Both the position numbers and the translations under genes were made by a program. Of a stretch of 64,000 nucleotides of DNA, positions 1 to 12,978 are shown piece by piece (the stretch's first letter is position 1; the number at the start of each line of letters is the position of its first letter). The notes below the pieces were generated by a model. That model was not told the origin of the DNA. It worked only from the letters and a program-made list of their open reading frames with translations, and did no database searches. This DNA comes from Mesostigma viride (lineage: Eukaryota > Streptophyta > Mesostigmatophyceae > Mesostigmatales > Mesostigmataceae), in the NCBI GenBank assembly GCA_009746045.1, contig RPFO01000667.1:5496719-5560718 (forward strand). Reading direction: 5' to 3'.

Positions 1-3000
1 GCAGCTCCGGCGCGAGAAGGAGGAGACGCTCCGCAAGATCTCTGCCAAGATGAAGGAGGAGGAGGAGGCCCGGGCGGCGGGTGCCGCCGATGGCAGCCGG
101 CCCACCAAGGCGTCGGGGGTGGGGCTAGCGGGGCCATCGGGGGATGGGGCGGGCGCGGCGGGCGCGGCTCGCCCGACGAAGAAACGGAACCGATGGGACC
201 AGCCGGTGGAGCCGACGTGCGTGGGTCGCTCCAGCTCGATTTGTTCTGTGTTTTGGTGTGTTGTTCTGTGCCGTCATGTGTTGTTTTCTGCTGTATTGAG
301 TTGTTTTGTGCCGTTATATGCTGGTCCTGTAAATCAACGTGGGTGGGCTTGTTTGTTTTTTTTCCTTGGTCGGGTCCGTTCTTTTTCTCTTTTAGGGGCA
401 CAATCACTTCTGGAGTTGTATGGACTGAATGGAATTTGAGACCACCGTCCACAGCCGTGGGTCAGTAGACGCTGATAGCAGTGGGTGTAGGCTCTCTGAT
501 CATGATCGCGGTGTCATCAGGCGCGTGCGCATGTATTCAGTTATGCTCGAGACAGCCAGCGCAGGCATGACATTACTATACCATAGTGACCATAGTTATG
601 ATCGAGACAACCAGCGCAGGCATGACATTACTATACCATAGCGACCATGGTAGCAATAAGACAACCAGCGCAGGCCAGAAGTCTGGATAATCCTGACCAT
701 GGTAGCTCGAGCCGGCTCTAGTCTCATCCGCGTTTGTTGAGTCTAATCATGTTTGTTTGGACCATGGGCCCCTTGGGTAGCTTACGGAGCCGAGCAGCTG
801 CTCCCCATGTGTTTGGGGACTTTCTCGGCTGACACGCTCATGCGTCTACAACGACACGCTTGCGGTGTGATGACTGACACGCTCGCATCTGACATTGTCT
901 TTGTGTGTGGTATGTGCATGTTGTCCCCGCTTCTTCTCTTGTATGGGAACTGCGTTTTCTACGTGCTTATAATTTGGGCGTCCCAGCGTGGCGGCGGCGG
1001 CGGCTCCTTTGCCAGAGAAACCTGCAAAGTCAGCGCCGGGCTCTGAGTGGGAGGGCGTTGAGAGCACACCGGCCATCAGGTACGGTCGCATGTATTGCCA
1101 CGCCGGCGATCAGGTGCGGTCGCATGTCATGTCACGCCGGCCATCAGGTACGGTGCAGCAGACTGTGTGAGGCTCGTCATGTCTGCGTATCCAGCTACTT
1201 TCAGATTGAAAATAATTGTGGCATCATTTCATTTGTATGACCGTGTGTTTCATAAACTAGTATCTGGTTGCTGTGCATTCTTCATGGATGAATTAATTAA
1301 TGAATTTATTAGTCAGTCACGCAGTCCCCTTGATTCATCAGCCGCGGAGCATCAGCCCTCAGTGTTCTTGATCGGGCAGTGGCATGCCAAGCGTCCTTGA
1401 TCGGGTGTGATTGCAACGCCGGTTCGTCTGCATGTGAGGCAGCAGAAAGCAGTGTCACCACCGGTTGTCGATGCCCTGGGTGACCTCCCGCGCTGAAAAT
1501 GCTTCCCTTGAGTTCGCCCCCTGCAGCCAGGACGGAAACTTGCTTGTCGTGCCTGACACAAATGACCTCCACAAATGAATGATGTCCCTTCCTAATGAAT
1601 GACGATGATGCCATCCCTTTTTCTCCCCCATCCTTCCAGCCGCTGGGACGCGACACCGGGCCGCTGGGACGCGACACCTGGCCGGCTGGACGGCACCGAT
1701 GCCACCCCCGGCCCCCGCCGCAACCGCTGGGATGCCACCCCCACCCACGACGCCGGCGGGGCCACCCCGGGGCCCGGGATGACCCCCGCGGGGGCCGCCT
1801 GGGACGCAACCCCCCTGGCCGCTGGCGTGACCCCCACCCCCAAGCGCTCCAGGTCCCGCTGGGATGAGACCCCGGGGGGGCAGACGCCGGGCGGGCAGAC
1901 ACCTGGCGCGACGCCGTCGGTCGGTTTCGGGGTCACCCCCGCGGGTGGGGCGGATCTCATGACGCCCACGCCGGGCCACATCAAGGTCCCAATGACGCCC
2001 GACCAGCATAACCAGGCGCGGTGGGAGCGGGAGGTGGAGGAGCGGAACCGGCCGCTCTCGGATGAGGAGCTGGACGCGATGTTCCCGGCGGAGGGCTACA
2101 AGGTGGGTGCGGTGGGAAGTAGATAGCCCGGAAGTAGACGGGCTATCTGTTTGGTTCTATGTCGATATTCTCCACTAGGCGATATTCCCAGCAGAGGTGT
2201 GCGCGGTGGGGAGTGGTGCGGGGGGAAGTAGGTAGCCCGGGAGTGGGCTAGCTATTTGTTAGCGATACGTTGATAATCTCCAGAAGTCCATTCCCCTGAC
2301 GAAAGCTTCCAGGAATTCCGTCAATCATACATAGACTGAAGTGAACGCCTTCCTCCTTTTTGTCCTGCCCCTGCCTTCCCCCGTTCCCCCCCTTTCTCAC
2401 CGGCCCTGTCCCCCTATTTCTCCCCTTCCTCCCCGGCCCTTTCTCCCCGGGCCTTTGCGCCCCCCTTCCACCTCGCCCGGCCCCTTCCCTGTCCTCAGAT
2501 CCTGGAGCCTCCATCGACCTACGTGCCCATCCGCACGCCCGCGCGCAAGCTCATGGCGACGCCGACCCCCATCGGGGGCACCCCCCTGTACCAGATCCCT
2601 GAGGAGGACCGCGGCCAGACATTTGACCTGCCGCCCGAGCTGCCCGGCGGCCTTCCGTCGATGAAGCAGGAGGACATGCAGTACTTCGGCGCGCTGCTGA
2701 ATGAGGTGGACGAGGAGGCGTTGTCGCCCGAGGAGGCGGCCGAGCGCAAGATCATGAAGCTGCTGCTCAAGGTGGGTGGGCTCGTTAGATATGCTCTGGT
2801 TATATGTATGTCCTAGTTGTTTATATAAGAGTTGCCGAGCGCAAGATCATGAAGCTGCTGCTAAAGGCGGGGGGAGTCGCCCTGGGATGATGTGACTAGG
2901 GGAAATGGGGGATGTATAGGGGGACCACGGCTCCCCAACGGGACTGGTTGATCAATTCATGATAGGGGGACTACGAAGCTGGTGAGCAAGTTGGGGGGAG

Positions 3001-6000
3001 TGGCCATGGGTAAATTTGATCACGGGAATAGGTGGATGTATAAGGGGACCGGGACCAAGAAGCTGTTGGTAAAGCTGTAAGGGGCACGAACAAGATGCAG
3101 CTCATGTCATAACATGGATAGGAGTTCTGCATTTCGTCATTATTCTGCAGGTAGTTTCGTCCTCCCCCCCTTGCCTGATGGCGCGCCCTTAAACCATTCA
3201 CCCACCCGTACCTTTTCCTCCCTCGCCCCTTTCCTCGCCCCGTTCTGCTCCCCCCGCCGTTCTCCCCCTCTGTGCACCTCGTTGCACCCCCCCCATCCTC
3301 CTTTTGCCCCTTTTGCCTCCCCCCGCCTGCCCCCCCCCCCCCCCCTTGACCCCCCGCAGGTCAAGAACGGTACCCCGCCCCAGCGCAAGGCGGCGCTCCG
3401 CCAGCTGACGGACAAGGCGCGCGAGTTTGGCGCGGGACCACTGTTCAACCAGATCCTGCCGCTGCTCATGTCGCCGACGCTCGAGGACCAGGAGCGGCAC
3501 CTGCTGGTCAAGGTGGGTGGGGGTGCACAGGAGCAGGTGGTGAGGGGCAGTAGGTAGGCATGTGACCTATGTTCATAGGATGGGGCGACATGTGCTGTTC
3601 AAGGTGGGTGCCTGAATGTATCGTGCACCACGTCATGAGTGTAGGTGCTTTGCATCGAGGGAATATTAGGGAGTGGGGAATAGGGGATATCGAGGGAGTA
3701 TGGACCAGGGAATAGGATTAGGGAATAAGGAATAGGGAATAGGGAATAGGGAATAGGGAATAGGGAACATTGAGGGAATATTCAGGGTATATTGTGGGAT
3801 TAGGGAAGCAGCATTGCCGCGTCAAGGTGGGTGGGTGCTTTGCATTTGTGGTCATTTTTGCTTTTTATGTAAGGGAACAGGAGCTCATGGAATGCTGCTC
3901 AAGGTGGGTCATTGACCGCGTGCTATGCTGGCTTTTTTGTCCTTTCTTCCTACTCTATCTGCTATGCATGTACTAAATTTAACATACATTTGTATGAAAT
4001 ATTCATATGCTATGGTATAACTAAAGTAAAGCCCCGCCGAATATATCTAGTGGTTGTGCTGGGCCATTGACCGCGTGCCTTGAAGCTGTTTCTGATCCCA
4101 CTATTTTGCGGTATCTCTCGCGGTGTCGCTTTTATTACATCACGCCAGGTCATTGACCGCGTCCTCTACCGCCCCTTGAAGCTGTATCTGATTCCCCTAT
4201 GGTGCTTTATCTGTTGCTTGGTTGCCTTTATGACATCGCGCCAGGTGATCGACCGCGTGCTCTACCGGCTGGACGAGCTGGTGCGCCCGTATGTGCACAA
4301 GATCCTGGTCGTCATCGAGCCGCTGCTGATCGACGAGGACTACTACGCGCGCGTGGAGGGGCGCGAGATTATCTCCAACCTGGCCAAGGCCGCTGGGCTG
4401 GCCACCATGATCGCAGGTGAGGAGGGGAATGGGTGTAAAGTAAAGTCAGATTAATGCACATAGGTAGCACACTCCCTGTAGTTTCTTCATAGGTCTAGGC
4501 CGTGGGGCTCATCATCGTGATTGCGGGTAAGTCTGCTCACACTAATGCTTATACTGAGTATACTCATACTAGTGCTTATACTGAGTATGCTCATACTAGT
4601 GCTGGTACTGAGTATACTCATACTAATGCTTATTTGTAAGCAAGTGCCTATTTCTTCCGACCTGGCCAGGGCCGCGGGGCGGGCCACCATTATCGCGAGT
4701 ATCATGGCTGGCTTGATGATGATTGCCCGCGATGTGAGAGTTCTGTGAGTCACATTTCAGTTGATATGTTTGTTATAACGGATGAAGACCTTCACGAGGA
4801 CCTTTCAAGCCTCACTGGAGGAGAGGACAGGAGTGACACTTTTGTTCCCGTTTAGATTGTATGCCCCCATGCTGGCCCGGCGATGCCTTGTTGTATGCTA
4901 TCACCCGCATGCCATGCGCACCGACATTGACGTGTTTGGTTGCCCTCGTGCTTTGTTTATGCCCCGTGATGGTTCGCCTGGTTCATGGTGTGGCTTGTTT
5001 ATGCCCCTTTGGTAATTCCTTGTGCCGTCACCCATGCGCCCTTGCATTACTTGTTGTTCCTGTGGTCGCGCCTATGCTTGCTCATGCCCCGTGATGGTGT
5101 GGCTTGTTTATGCCCCTTTGGTAATTCCTTGTGCCGTCAGCCATGCGCCCTTGCATTACTTGTTGTTCCTGTGGTCGCGCCTATGCTTGCTCATGCCCGG
5201 TGACTCTGTTATCATTTCCATTACGGTCATGGTCATTTGTATTAGTATTATAATGGCTTCTATAATGACTTTGTTACTGAGCCTATCCCTGCGCCCCGAC
5301 ATTGCCCTGACATTCCATGGCGCTTTTGTCTTGCTGATGGCAACTTTGCTCGTGCCCCTCCACGGCTCATCGACACGCCCAGCCATGCGCCCCGACATTG
5401 ACAATGTGGACGAGTACGTGCGCAACACGACCGCGCGCGCCTTCAGCGTGGTGGCCTCCTCCCTGGGCATCCCTGCGCTCATGCCCTTCCTCAAGGCCGT
5501 CTGCCAGTCTAAGAAGTCATGGCAGGCGCGCCACACGGGCATCAAGGTGGGTCCACTCGTTTGCTTGTCCCTTCTCTTTTTTTTTGGCTGTCCTTGCTTC
5601 ATGGCTGTTAGATGGGCCATGACACACAGGCACCAGGGTGGGTCAACCTGTTTGGGTAATGCTCCGCCGCTCCCTAACGGGACTGCGTGACTAATTTATT
5701 GATTTGTTGACTTGTTTTGGCGTCCTTGCTTCATGGAAGTAAAATGGGTCATGGCGCACGGACATAAAGGGTGGGTGGATGGTCTCGTTGTCATGGCTAT
5801 TTGCCAGGTCTCTTTTTTTTTGGGGGGGGGGTGGCTATTTGCCAGTGCAACAGGCGTGGCGACAAGGAGGGCTCCTCGCGCAGTCCCTGGTTGCTTTGGT
5901 ACATGCTCACCCTCTGTTCAACGTGCTTCATTCTTTTGAATTTCCTTTATTATTTCTTTTCCTTTGACACGTGGGATCCCCGCGTGACACACGTGTCATG

Positions 6001-9000
6001 CTCACAACGTGCCAAATCGTTTACCTCATCGCCGTGGCTATCGCCACACGCCTCCCTTAATAACCACGTGTAACACACACTATTCGCTTCCCCATACTCT
6101 GCCCCCCCGAATCAACCCCCCTCCCACCTCCCCCACCCCCACCCCCACCCCCACCCCACCCAAGGCCCCCAACCCCAGATCATGCAACAAGTGCTTTGCC
6201 ATTTTCCCTTTAATGATTTAATTAGTCTCGTGTCCCCGTACTTTCCCCTTACTCACTCCCCATCCCCCCCTTCATTCTTCCTTTCATTTCCTCATGACTA
6301 TAGTATGAATATTGTATTAGATTATTTTAGATTATATTGTATTACGACTACATAAATTTCCCATCTTTGGCCTGTCCGCGTACTTTTCCCACCCCCCGCC
6401 TCCGCCAACCCCAGATCGTGCAACAAGTCGCCATCCTCATGGGCTGCGCGGTCCTCCCCCACCTGCGCGGGCTGGTCGAGATCGTGGAGCACGGGCTCAA
6501 CGACGAGAACCAGAAGGTCCGCACAATCACCGCTCTCTCGCTGGCCGCGCTGGCCGAGTCCTCCGCGCCCTACGGCATCGAGTCCTTTGATACCGTGCTC
6601 AAGCCACTGTGGAAGGGCATCCGGTCGCACCGCGGGAAAGTCCTCGCCGCGTTCCTCAAGGCGATTGGGTTCATCATCCCGCTCATGGACGCCATGTATG
6701 CTAGCTACTACACCAAGGAGGTCATGGTCATCCTCATCCGCGAGTTTGCGACGCCGGACGAGGAGATGAAGAAGATCGTGCTGCGCGTCGTCAAACAGTG
6801 CGTGGGCACCGACGGCGTGGAGCCTGAGTACATCAAGGCCGAGATCCTGCCCGAGTTCTTCAAGGCGTTCTGGGTGCGCAAGATGGCGCTGGACCGACGC
6901 AATTACCGGCAGGTAAGGCCAACGCGCCCGAAAAAGCACCCTTATGCTTTATGACACCTAATAATTCTAATACCAGCAACATGCTCTATGACACCTAATA
7001 ATACTATTACCAGCAACATGCTCTATGACACCTAATAATACTAATACCAGCAACATGCTTTATGACACATAATACTACCATTACCAGCAACATGCTTTAT
7101 GACACCTGATAATACTAATAGTAGCACAATAATTCTTATTTGTAGTAATATTACTTAGTTATGCGTTCTATCTCAGCGCTTCATCTCGGAACCATCTGGT
7201 GCACCGTATGATGCCTAATAGCACGTTCTAGTATAGGCTTTAAGCTCAGACCATTCGGTGCACAGCTACTTGGGCGTGTTGTACGCTTCTTACCTTTTTT
7301 ACCCCTATGCTTTAGACCCTACACTCCAACCTTTGAGCCCTGAACCATCTGATGTGCAACACGGCGCTCCGCCGCCGCCAAGTATCGGCAGGTAATGGCA
7401 GGTACACAACCATGGGAAAACCGGAGCCCTTCACCCGGAGCCCTACACCTTAGACCCTACCACCCGGCACCCTATGTCCTCGTTATGGTAGCTTACTGTG
7501 CTCTGGTGCAGCCTATCTTTCGCAACCTGGCGCAACAGTTTGGCAATTGAAGGGGGTATGGCAACCAAGGGGTGAGAAAGGGTGCTCCTATTGCTCGTGC
7601 GTAGGGTCTTCTATCTTAACCGTCTTATCTAGGTTTTGCCTTGCAATCCCCCCCCCCCCCCCCTGCGGGTCTCATCACTTGCCCGCTGTCTAATCTTTAT
7701 TCTGATCCCTGGTCTATTTTTTCTTTCACTTTTCTAGCAAGTATTTTCCTTGGTCCCCAACTCCTCTCCCCCATTCCCCCCAGATAAGTGTAATCCTCTC
7801 CTCAGATTTATCTCCCCTGCAATTGTAATCCTGCTCACACCCCCCCCCCATAAAGTCTTCAACTCCCCCTCAACTTTAGTTCCCTCCCAAATCTAACTCC
7901 CCCCCAACTGAAGTCCTTGTCTTCCCTTTCATCCCCCATCTGCCCCCCCCAGGTGGAGGGACAGTCCCCCTGCCCGAAATCCCTTGCCAATTCTAACAAC
8001 GGAATTCACCCAACTCGCATTCCCGTCCCCCTCCTTCCCCCCCCAGGTGGTGGACACCACGGTGGAGCTGGCCAACAAGGTCGGCTGCTCCACCATTCTG
8101 GGCCGCATCGTGGAGGACCTCAAGGACGAGAGTGAACCGTATCGCCGCATGGTCATGGAGACGATCGAGAAGATCGTCTCCAACCTGGGCACCTCAGACA
8201 TCGATGCCCGCCTGGAGGAGCTGCTCATCGATGGCATTCTCTACGCTTTCCAGGTGGGTGCTTCCGATAGTAGTACCACTACTGCGAATAATAACAAAGC
8301 AACAGTAATAGTAATTCTAGTAATAATAATACTGATATATTATTGTATTGATATTAGTACAAATGATACATTTTCTTCTGATAACAATAGTAGCAATATT
8401 GAGGTCCTGTGTGCTTTCCCGTATACTTAACTGTTTTGAGACCCGATCTTCTTTCCGCATTTGCTGGGGCAAGCGCGTTATGCTGTACCCTTTCTTGTGT
8501 TTTGTTTTGCTTTGCTTTGGAACCCTGGGGCTTGGCTGATTCCCTCGAACCCGCTCCTTTTCTCTCCATTCCTTGGTCAAGCACAGCATGCGGCACTATC
8601 CTCCTCGCTGTGTACAGGGGTTGAGGGTTTTCTTTTTGGTACCCATGTGACACAGTCTACGTGCTTTGCATTAATTCATTCATCTGGCACTATCTGCAAC
8701 ACCTTCCAGGTAGCGTCCTGGGCGTACCCTATTCTCTCACGGTTTATCATCATATTTAAAATAGAACTAATGACAAAATGTCTAAAGCGAGTAGTCTTTG
8801 CCTTGACGCAACTCCGGCTCCACCTTTACCTCCACCCACACTCACACCCACCCGACGCCTACTGTCCCTTAGCCCCCTACCCAACCCCTATACCTAATAT
8901 GTGTAGGAGTGGTGAAGCCCCCTACCCACCCCCCACCATTCACCCCCTGCCACCCATCACCCATCCACCCACCCTATAAAACAGTTACTACCTCCAACCC

Positions 9001-12000
9001 CTCAACCCCCCCCCCCCCTTGCATATCACTCCCCACCGCCGCCACCACCATAACCCTCCAACCAGCCGCGTTTGTGAACCCTCAGTTCAGCAGGAGCAAG
9101 CGGGCAAGCAGGCGTGGGGTGGCTAACCCTCATTGTCTTGTACATTACAATACTCCCCCCCTCCTGCCTCTTTTCACTTTAATTATTCTTCCAACAGGAG
9201 ACCTACGCGATTCTATTCGGTTTTGTTATTGAGGCTGTTTCGGTACTGTGGGTAACCCTATGTATGATCTCATCCCGCCCCCTCCCCCCTCCCCCTCCCC
9301 CCTCCCCCCTCCCCCTCCCCCCTCCCCCCCCCTCCCCCCTCCCCCTCCCCTCCCCCTCCCCCCTCCCCCTCCCCCCTCCCCCTCCCCCCTCCCCCTCCCC
9401 CTCCCCCTCCCCCCTCCCCTCCCCCCCCTCCCCCTCCCCCCTCCCCCCTCCCCCCTCCCCCTCAACAGGAGCAAGCGGGCGAGGAGACCTACGTGATGCT
9501 CAACGGGTTCGGCACCGTCGTCAACTCGCTCAAGGGCCGCGTGAAGCCCTACCTGCCCCAGATCGCGGGCACCATCAAGTGGCGGCTCAACAACAAGAGC
9601 GCCAAAGTGCGCCAGCAGGCCGCCGACCTCATCGCGCGCATCGCCGTCGTGATGCAGACCTGCAACGAAGAGCAGCTCATGGGCCATCTCGGGGTGGTTC
9701 TGTACGAGTACCTCGGAGAGGAGTACCCCGAGGTGCTCGGGTCGATCCTCGGCGCGCTCAAAGCGATCGTGAACGTGATCGGGATGACCAAGATGACGCC
9801 CCCGATCAAGGACCTGCTCCCCCGGCTGACGCCGATCCTCAAGAACCGCCACGAGAAGGTCCAGGAGAACTGCATCGACCTGGTCGGCCGCATCGCGGAT
9901 CGCGGCGCCGAGTTTGTACCCGCGCGCGAGTGGATGCGCATCTGCTTCGAGCTGCTCGAGATGCTCAAGGCGCACAAGAAGGGCATCCGGCGCGCCACCG
10001 TGAACACGTTCGGCTACATCGCCAAGGCGATCGGGCCCCAGGACGTGCTGGCCACGCTCCTGAACAACCTCAAGGTGCAGGAGCGCCAGAACCGCGTCTG
10101 CACCACCGTTGCCATCGCCATCGTCGCCGAGACGTGCCTCCCATTCACCGTCCTCCCCGCGCTCATGAACGAGTACCGCGTCCCGGAGCTCAACGTCCAG
10201 AACGGCGTGCTCAAGTCGCTCTCGTTCCTGTTCGAGTACATCGGCGAGATGGGCAAGGACTACATCTACGCCGTCACCCCGCTGCTTGAGGACGCCCTCA
10301 TGGACCGCGACCTGGTGCACCGGCAGGTGAGGCCGGAACTGACGCCCCGCAGGTAAAGATGGAACGGGTTATTAGTTTTACGATGTGCCCTCTTGGTTCG
10401 TGCTGTCGCATGGGTATTCCACTGGCTGACCTTGTAGACCTTGTAGACCTTGCAGACCCTGTAGACCTTGTAGACCTTGCAGACCTAGTAGACCTTGTAG
10501 ACCTTGTAGACCTTGTAGACCTTGTAGACCTTGTAGACCTTGTAGACCTTGTAGACTTCGCCTCTCACCTGCTCCCCTTCCCCCTGCCCCTTGTCTCTCC
10601 CCCGTGCCTCCCCGCAGACTGCCTCCTCTGCCGTCAAGCACATGGCGCTGGGCGTGGCCGGGCTGGGCTGCGAGGACGCGCTGGTACGTGTAATGCCTGC
10701 CCTATTGGAAGCATCCTCCCTCGTTTAGGGGTTGAAGCTTCCTTTATTGGTACCCACGTGAGGCAGTGCAAGAGAAGCTAGAGCGCCCTCCCTCCTCGTT
10801 GTGTATAGGGGTTGAAGCTTTCTTTATTGGTACCCACGTGACGCAGTCCACGTGCTGTTAATTGATGAATAGGCAGCATCTACTATGATAGTTGATGAAT
10901 AGGCAGCATCTACTATGATAGTTGATGAATAGGCAGCATCTACTATGATAGTTGATGAATAGGCAGCATCTACTATGATAGTTGATGAATAGGCAGCATC
11001 TATCTTATGGATGGATCCCGCGACGCGTGTCATGCGGCAGACAACATTTTGGTAATCCAACCCATTTTTAGAAGGGGGTTGACTTGCCAAGCCGTAGGAT
11101 GCGCGCCGATCCAGGCTTGTGTGGTACCAAGACGTTATGGGCGGCCGGGCCTAGAAGGGGGTTGTAGAGATGCTCAAGGATAGCTGCTCAAGCATTGCTG
11201 CTCAAGCATACCTGCTCGAAAAGCTCAAACATACCTGCGTGCCTGTTCAATTTATCAGTTAACTTTCAAACCCCCTTCTCCTGCATGCATGCTGCGCAGA
11301 TCCACCGGCTCCAGTGCGCGTGGTCCAACCCGCCTGGCCCTTACACCACACTTTTATGTCTGTTCAATTATTGTACAACTGATCACACAACCCCTGCTGC
11401 ATGCAATCCGCGCAGGTCCACCTGCTCAACTACGTGTGGCCGAACATCTTCGAGACGTCGCCGCACGTGATCAACGCGGTCATGGATGCCGTCGACGGCA
11501 TGCGCGTCGCGTTGGGCCCCTGCCGCGTGCTGCTCTACACCCTACAGGTGTGTTCATTCGCACTTGCTTCCTCCATCCCGCCCCCTGTTACCCAGAGCCC
11601 GGGCCACATCAGTTTTATTAATCAATCAATCGTCATGACTGGGGCTTGAAATTCTTGACATCGTAAGAGTGCAGAGGAGGAATGCTTGTGTCACGGCTCA
11701 AGTTCCCTGCTGTGGTAGTTGGGCACTTGGGTAATGCTCGACATCACTTGAAGTCATTTTTGTTGCTTGTAGTCGTCTTCGTTGCTTGTAGGCGTTGTAA
11801 GATGGGTGTTCTGGGCATGTCGGCAACGAGATTTGGTGAAGTTTTCTTGGAATTTATTTTGTGTGACTCTGGCCCTTGCAATTACGTGTATGTTGTAGCT
11901 TCGGGGGCTGTTTTGTGGGAGCCTGCACAGCATTCGGTACGAAGCCACGGTGGTGGGTCCCCTCAGCCCTCTCATAGCTGACACTTGAGCTTACTTAGTA

Positions 12001-12381
12001 ATGGGGGTTGGTTACTGGGTCCAATACCTGGCTACTGCCTGGTTAGACAGACCAAGGCTCCGTGACGGTGAGCCCCGGAGAGGGTTGGGGTCCTTTTGCC
12101 AAATAGTAACGTTCTCATCGCTGACATCGACTTTGCGTTGCTTTGCTGTTTCGAATCTCCCATTTTCTCGCCTCGTTTTCTCGTCTCTTTTTCCTTTGCC
12201 GCTGCCCTCCCCCCCTTGCCAGGGTCTCTTCCACCCGGCGCGCAAGGTGCGCGAGGTGTACTGGCGGATCTACAACAACTTGTACATCGGGTCGCAGGAC
12301 GCGCTGGTGGCGTTCTACCCGACCATCGAGGATGAGGGCCCGAACACGTTCAAGCGCCACGAGCTGTGCATGGTCATCTAG
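1..12381 (+). CDS. SF3B1: SF3B1, splicing factor 3B subunit 1 (5'-partial, 12 exons)
   Basis: Core HEAT-repeat protein of the U2 snRNP SF3b complex, which grips the branch-point/U2 duplex in the nucleus. Exons inferred from protein similarity and phase: 1-216, 1640-2102, 2499-2771, 3360-3512, 4245-4416, 5383-5546, 6415-6912, 8047-8253, 9469-10326, 10618-10683, 11416-11547, 12223-12381 (stop TAG). They encode about 1119 residues, so roughly 180 N-terminal residues lie upstream, judged against the human protein of about 1300. The first exons hold the disordered region with repeated RWDATP/RWDETP motifs, known ligands of UHM splicing factors. The HEAT region is highly conserved: QKVRT in exon 7 keeps the lysine equivalent to human K700, and the K666-equivalent lysine is the last codon of exon 6. 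All introns are GT-AG, often GTGGGT donors, and are unusually full of decayed copies of neighbouring exon edges. The identity is very secure; exon ends may shift by a few bases. Confidence 0.96.
3700..3776. repeat. 7-bp tandem repeat in SF3B1 intron 4
   Basis: Short run of agggaat-type heptamers in an intron between two decayed copies of the exon 4 end. Confidence 0.8.
4985..5206. repeat. Two ~110-bp direct repeats in SF3B1 intron 5
   Basis: Two nearly identical consecutive units (about 4985-5092 and 5096-5206) differ at a few bases. Each contains ccatgcgccc, resembling the start of exon 6 (5383), so the array looks derived from the downstream exon edge. Confidence 0.8.
6942..7125. repeat. 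37-bp minisatellite in SF3B1 intron 7
   Basis: About five units of roughly 37 bp (tatgacacctaataatacta core followed by accagcaacatg) just after the exon 7 donor. The rest of the intron, 7126-8046, holds a degenerate copy of the exon 7 end at about 7366-7400 and C-rich tracts before exon 8. Confidence 0.85.
8567..8680 (+). mobile_element. SINE-like short interspersed element, copy 1 (SF3B1 intron 8)
   Basis: Shares with copies at 10728-10865, 22680-22830 (-), 46865-47010 (-) and 53766-53875 a core reading roughly GTGTATAGGGGTTGAAG, then GGTACCCACGTGACGCAGT, then an AATT-rich end. The CACGTGA/TCACGTG halves can pair as a 3' hairpin. No coding capacity. The family is unnamed; SINE or LINE 3'-end fragment are both possible. 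Confidence 0.6.
9279..9466. repeat. (CCCCTCC)n low-complexity tract before SF3B1 exon 9
   Basis: Nearly pure C/T tract of about 190 bp. It ends at the exon 9 acceptor and may serve as an extreme polypyrimidine tract. Confidence 0.9.
10432..10556. repeat. 9-bp tandem repeat (TTGTAGACC)n in SF3B1 intron 9
   Basis: About thirteen nonamers in the short intron between exons 9 and 10. The open frame across it (LVDLVDL) is a repeat artefact. Confidence 0.9.
10728..10865 (+). mobile_element. SINE-like element, two tandem partial copies (SF3B1 intron 10)
   Basis: Two copies of the GGGGTTGAAGCTT...GGTACCCACGTGA segment at about 10728-10775 and 10805-10865; the second has the fuller CACGTG hairpin and an AATT-type tail. 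Confidence 0.6.
10862..11001. repeat. 30-bp minisatellite in SF3B1 intron 10
   Basis: About 4.7 units of a 30-bp repeat (ttgatgaataggcagcatct core). It starts exactly at the tail of the SINE-like copy, so it probably grew from that tail. Confidence 0.9.
11073..11218 (+). repeat. ~145-bp dispersed repeat, copy 1 (SF3B1 intron 10)
   Basis: Nearly identical to 34685-34832 in an intron of the PKA gene (I see a single base difference, tta-t/c-ggg). No ORF and no clear terminal inverted repeats. The internal motif tgctcaagcat is itself repeated. Confidence 0.85.
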
Positions 12382-12978
12382 GCGCAAAGGAGGGCACCGA
12401 GCGCGTTGCTATTTGTGGCTACCGCCTTGTGATATGGTCATCTAGGAACGATGAAGGAATGCTTGGAGCGCATTGTGAAACAGTTGTCATGTGCTATGCC
12501 TCAGAAAGCTGGCCCCGACGTTGAGGCCAAACCTCGTGGAGTGTGCCTGCCGCTCGTAATGTGGCGGCCTGGCGGGCATTGCTGAAGTTCCCTGTAGTAG
12601 ACGCACCTTGCACGGATGCTATTCCATGGGGCAACAATCTTGACTGGTATTTTCTCATGACGTGCATCTAGCGTCTAGCAAGGAGGGGATATGCAAGGGA
12701 ATGCTGCTGCTTTGAGGTTGAAGATGCCATGGCATGCGGCTTGGATGGTGTGCATGCCTGGTTACCTAATTAATTGATTAGTTCAGCTTCAGCCCCGTGC
12801 GTCCAGGAATGGTTGCCGCTCCTATCGGACCAAGGCCAGCCCAGATGAGCATGGAGACAACAGTTGCTGGACTAAGCATGCCTGAAATGAATGAGATTCT
12901 CTACGCATGCAGAATGCCAGCAGTGAGCGCAATTCGTCATGGATTAAACTCGACACCCTTTTCAATATAATGTAGTAG
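12382..12978. other. SF3B1 3' flank, no gene seen
   Basis: Presumed 3' UTR and spacer. A decayed copy of the SF3B1 terminal coding segment (atggtcatctaggaac) recurs at about 12432, some 60 bp after the true stop. Nothing else recognisable. Confidence 0.5.

Noticed and set aside
9226-10320. 364-codon minus ORF, His/Asp/Arg-rich
   Set aside because: Antisense shadow of SF3B1 exon 9 plus the C-rich tract.
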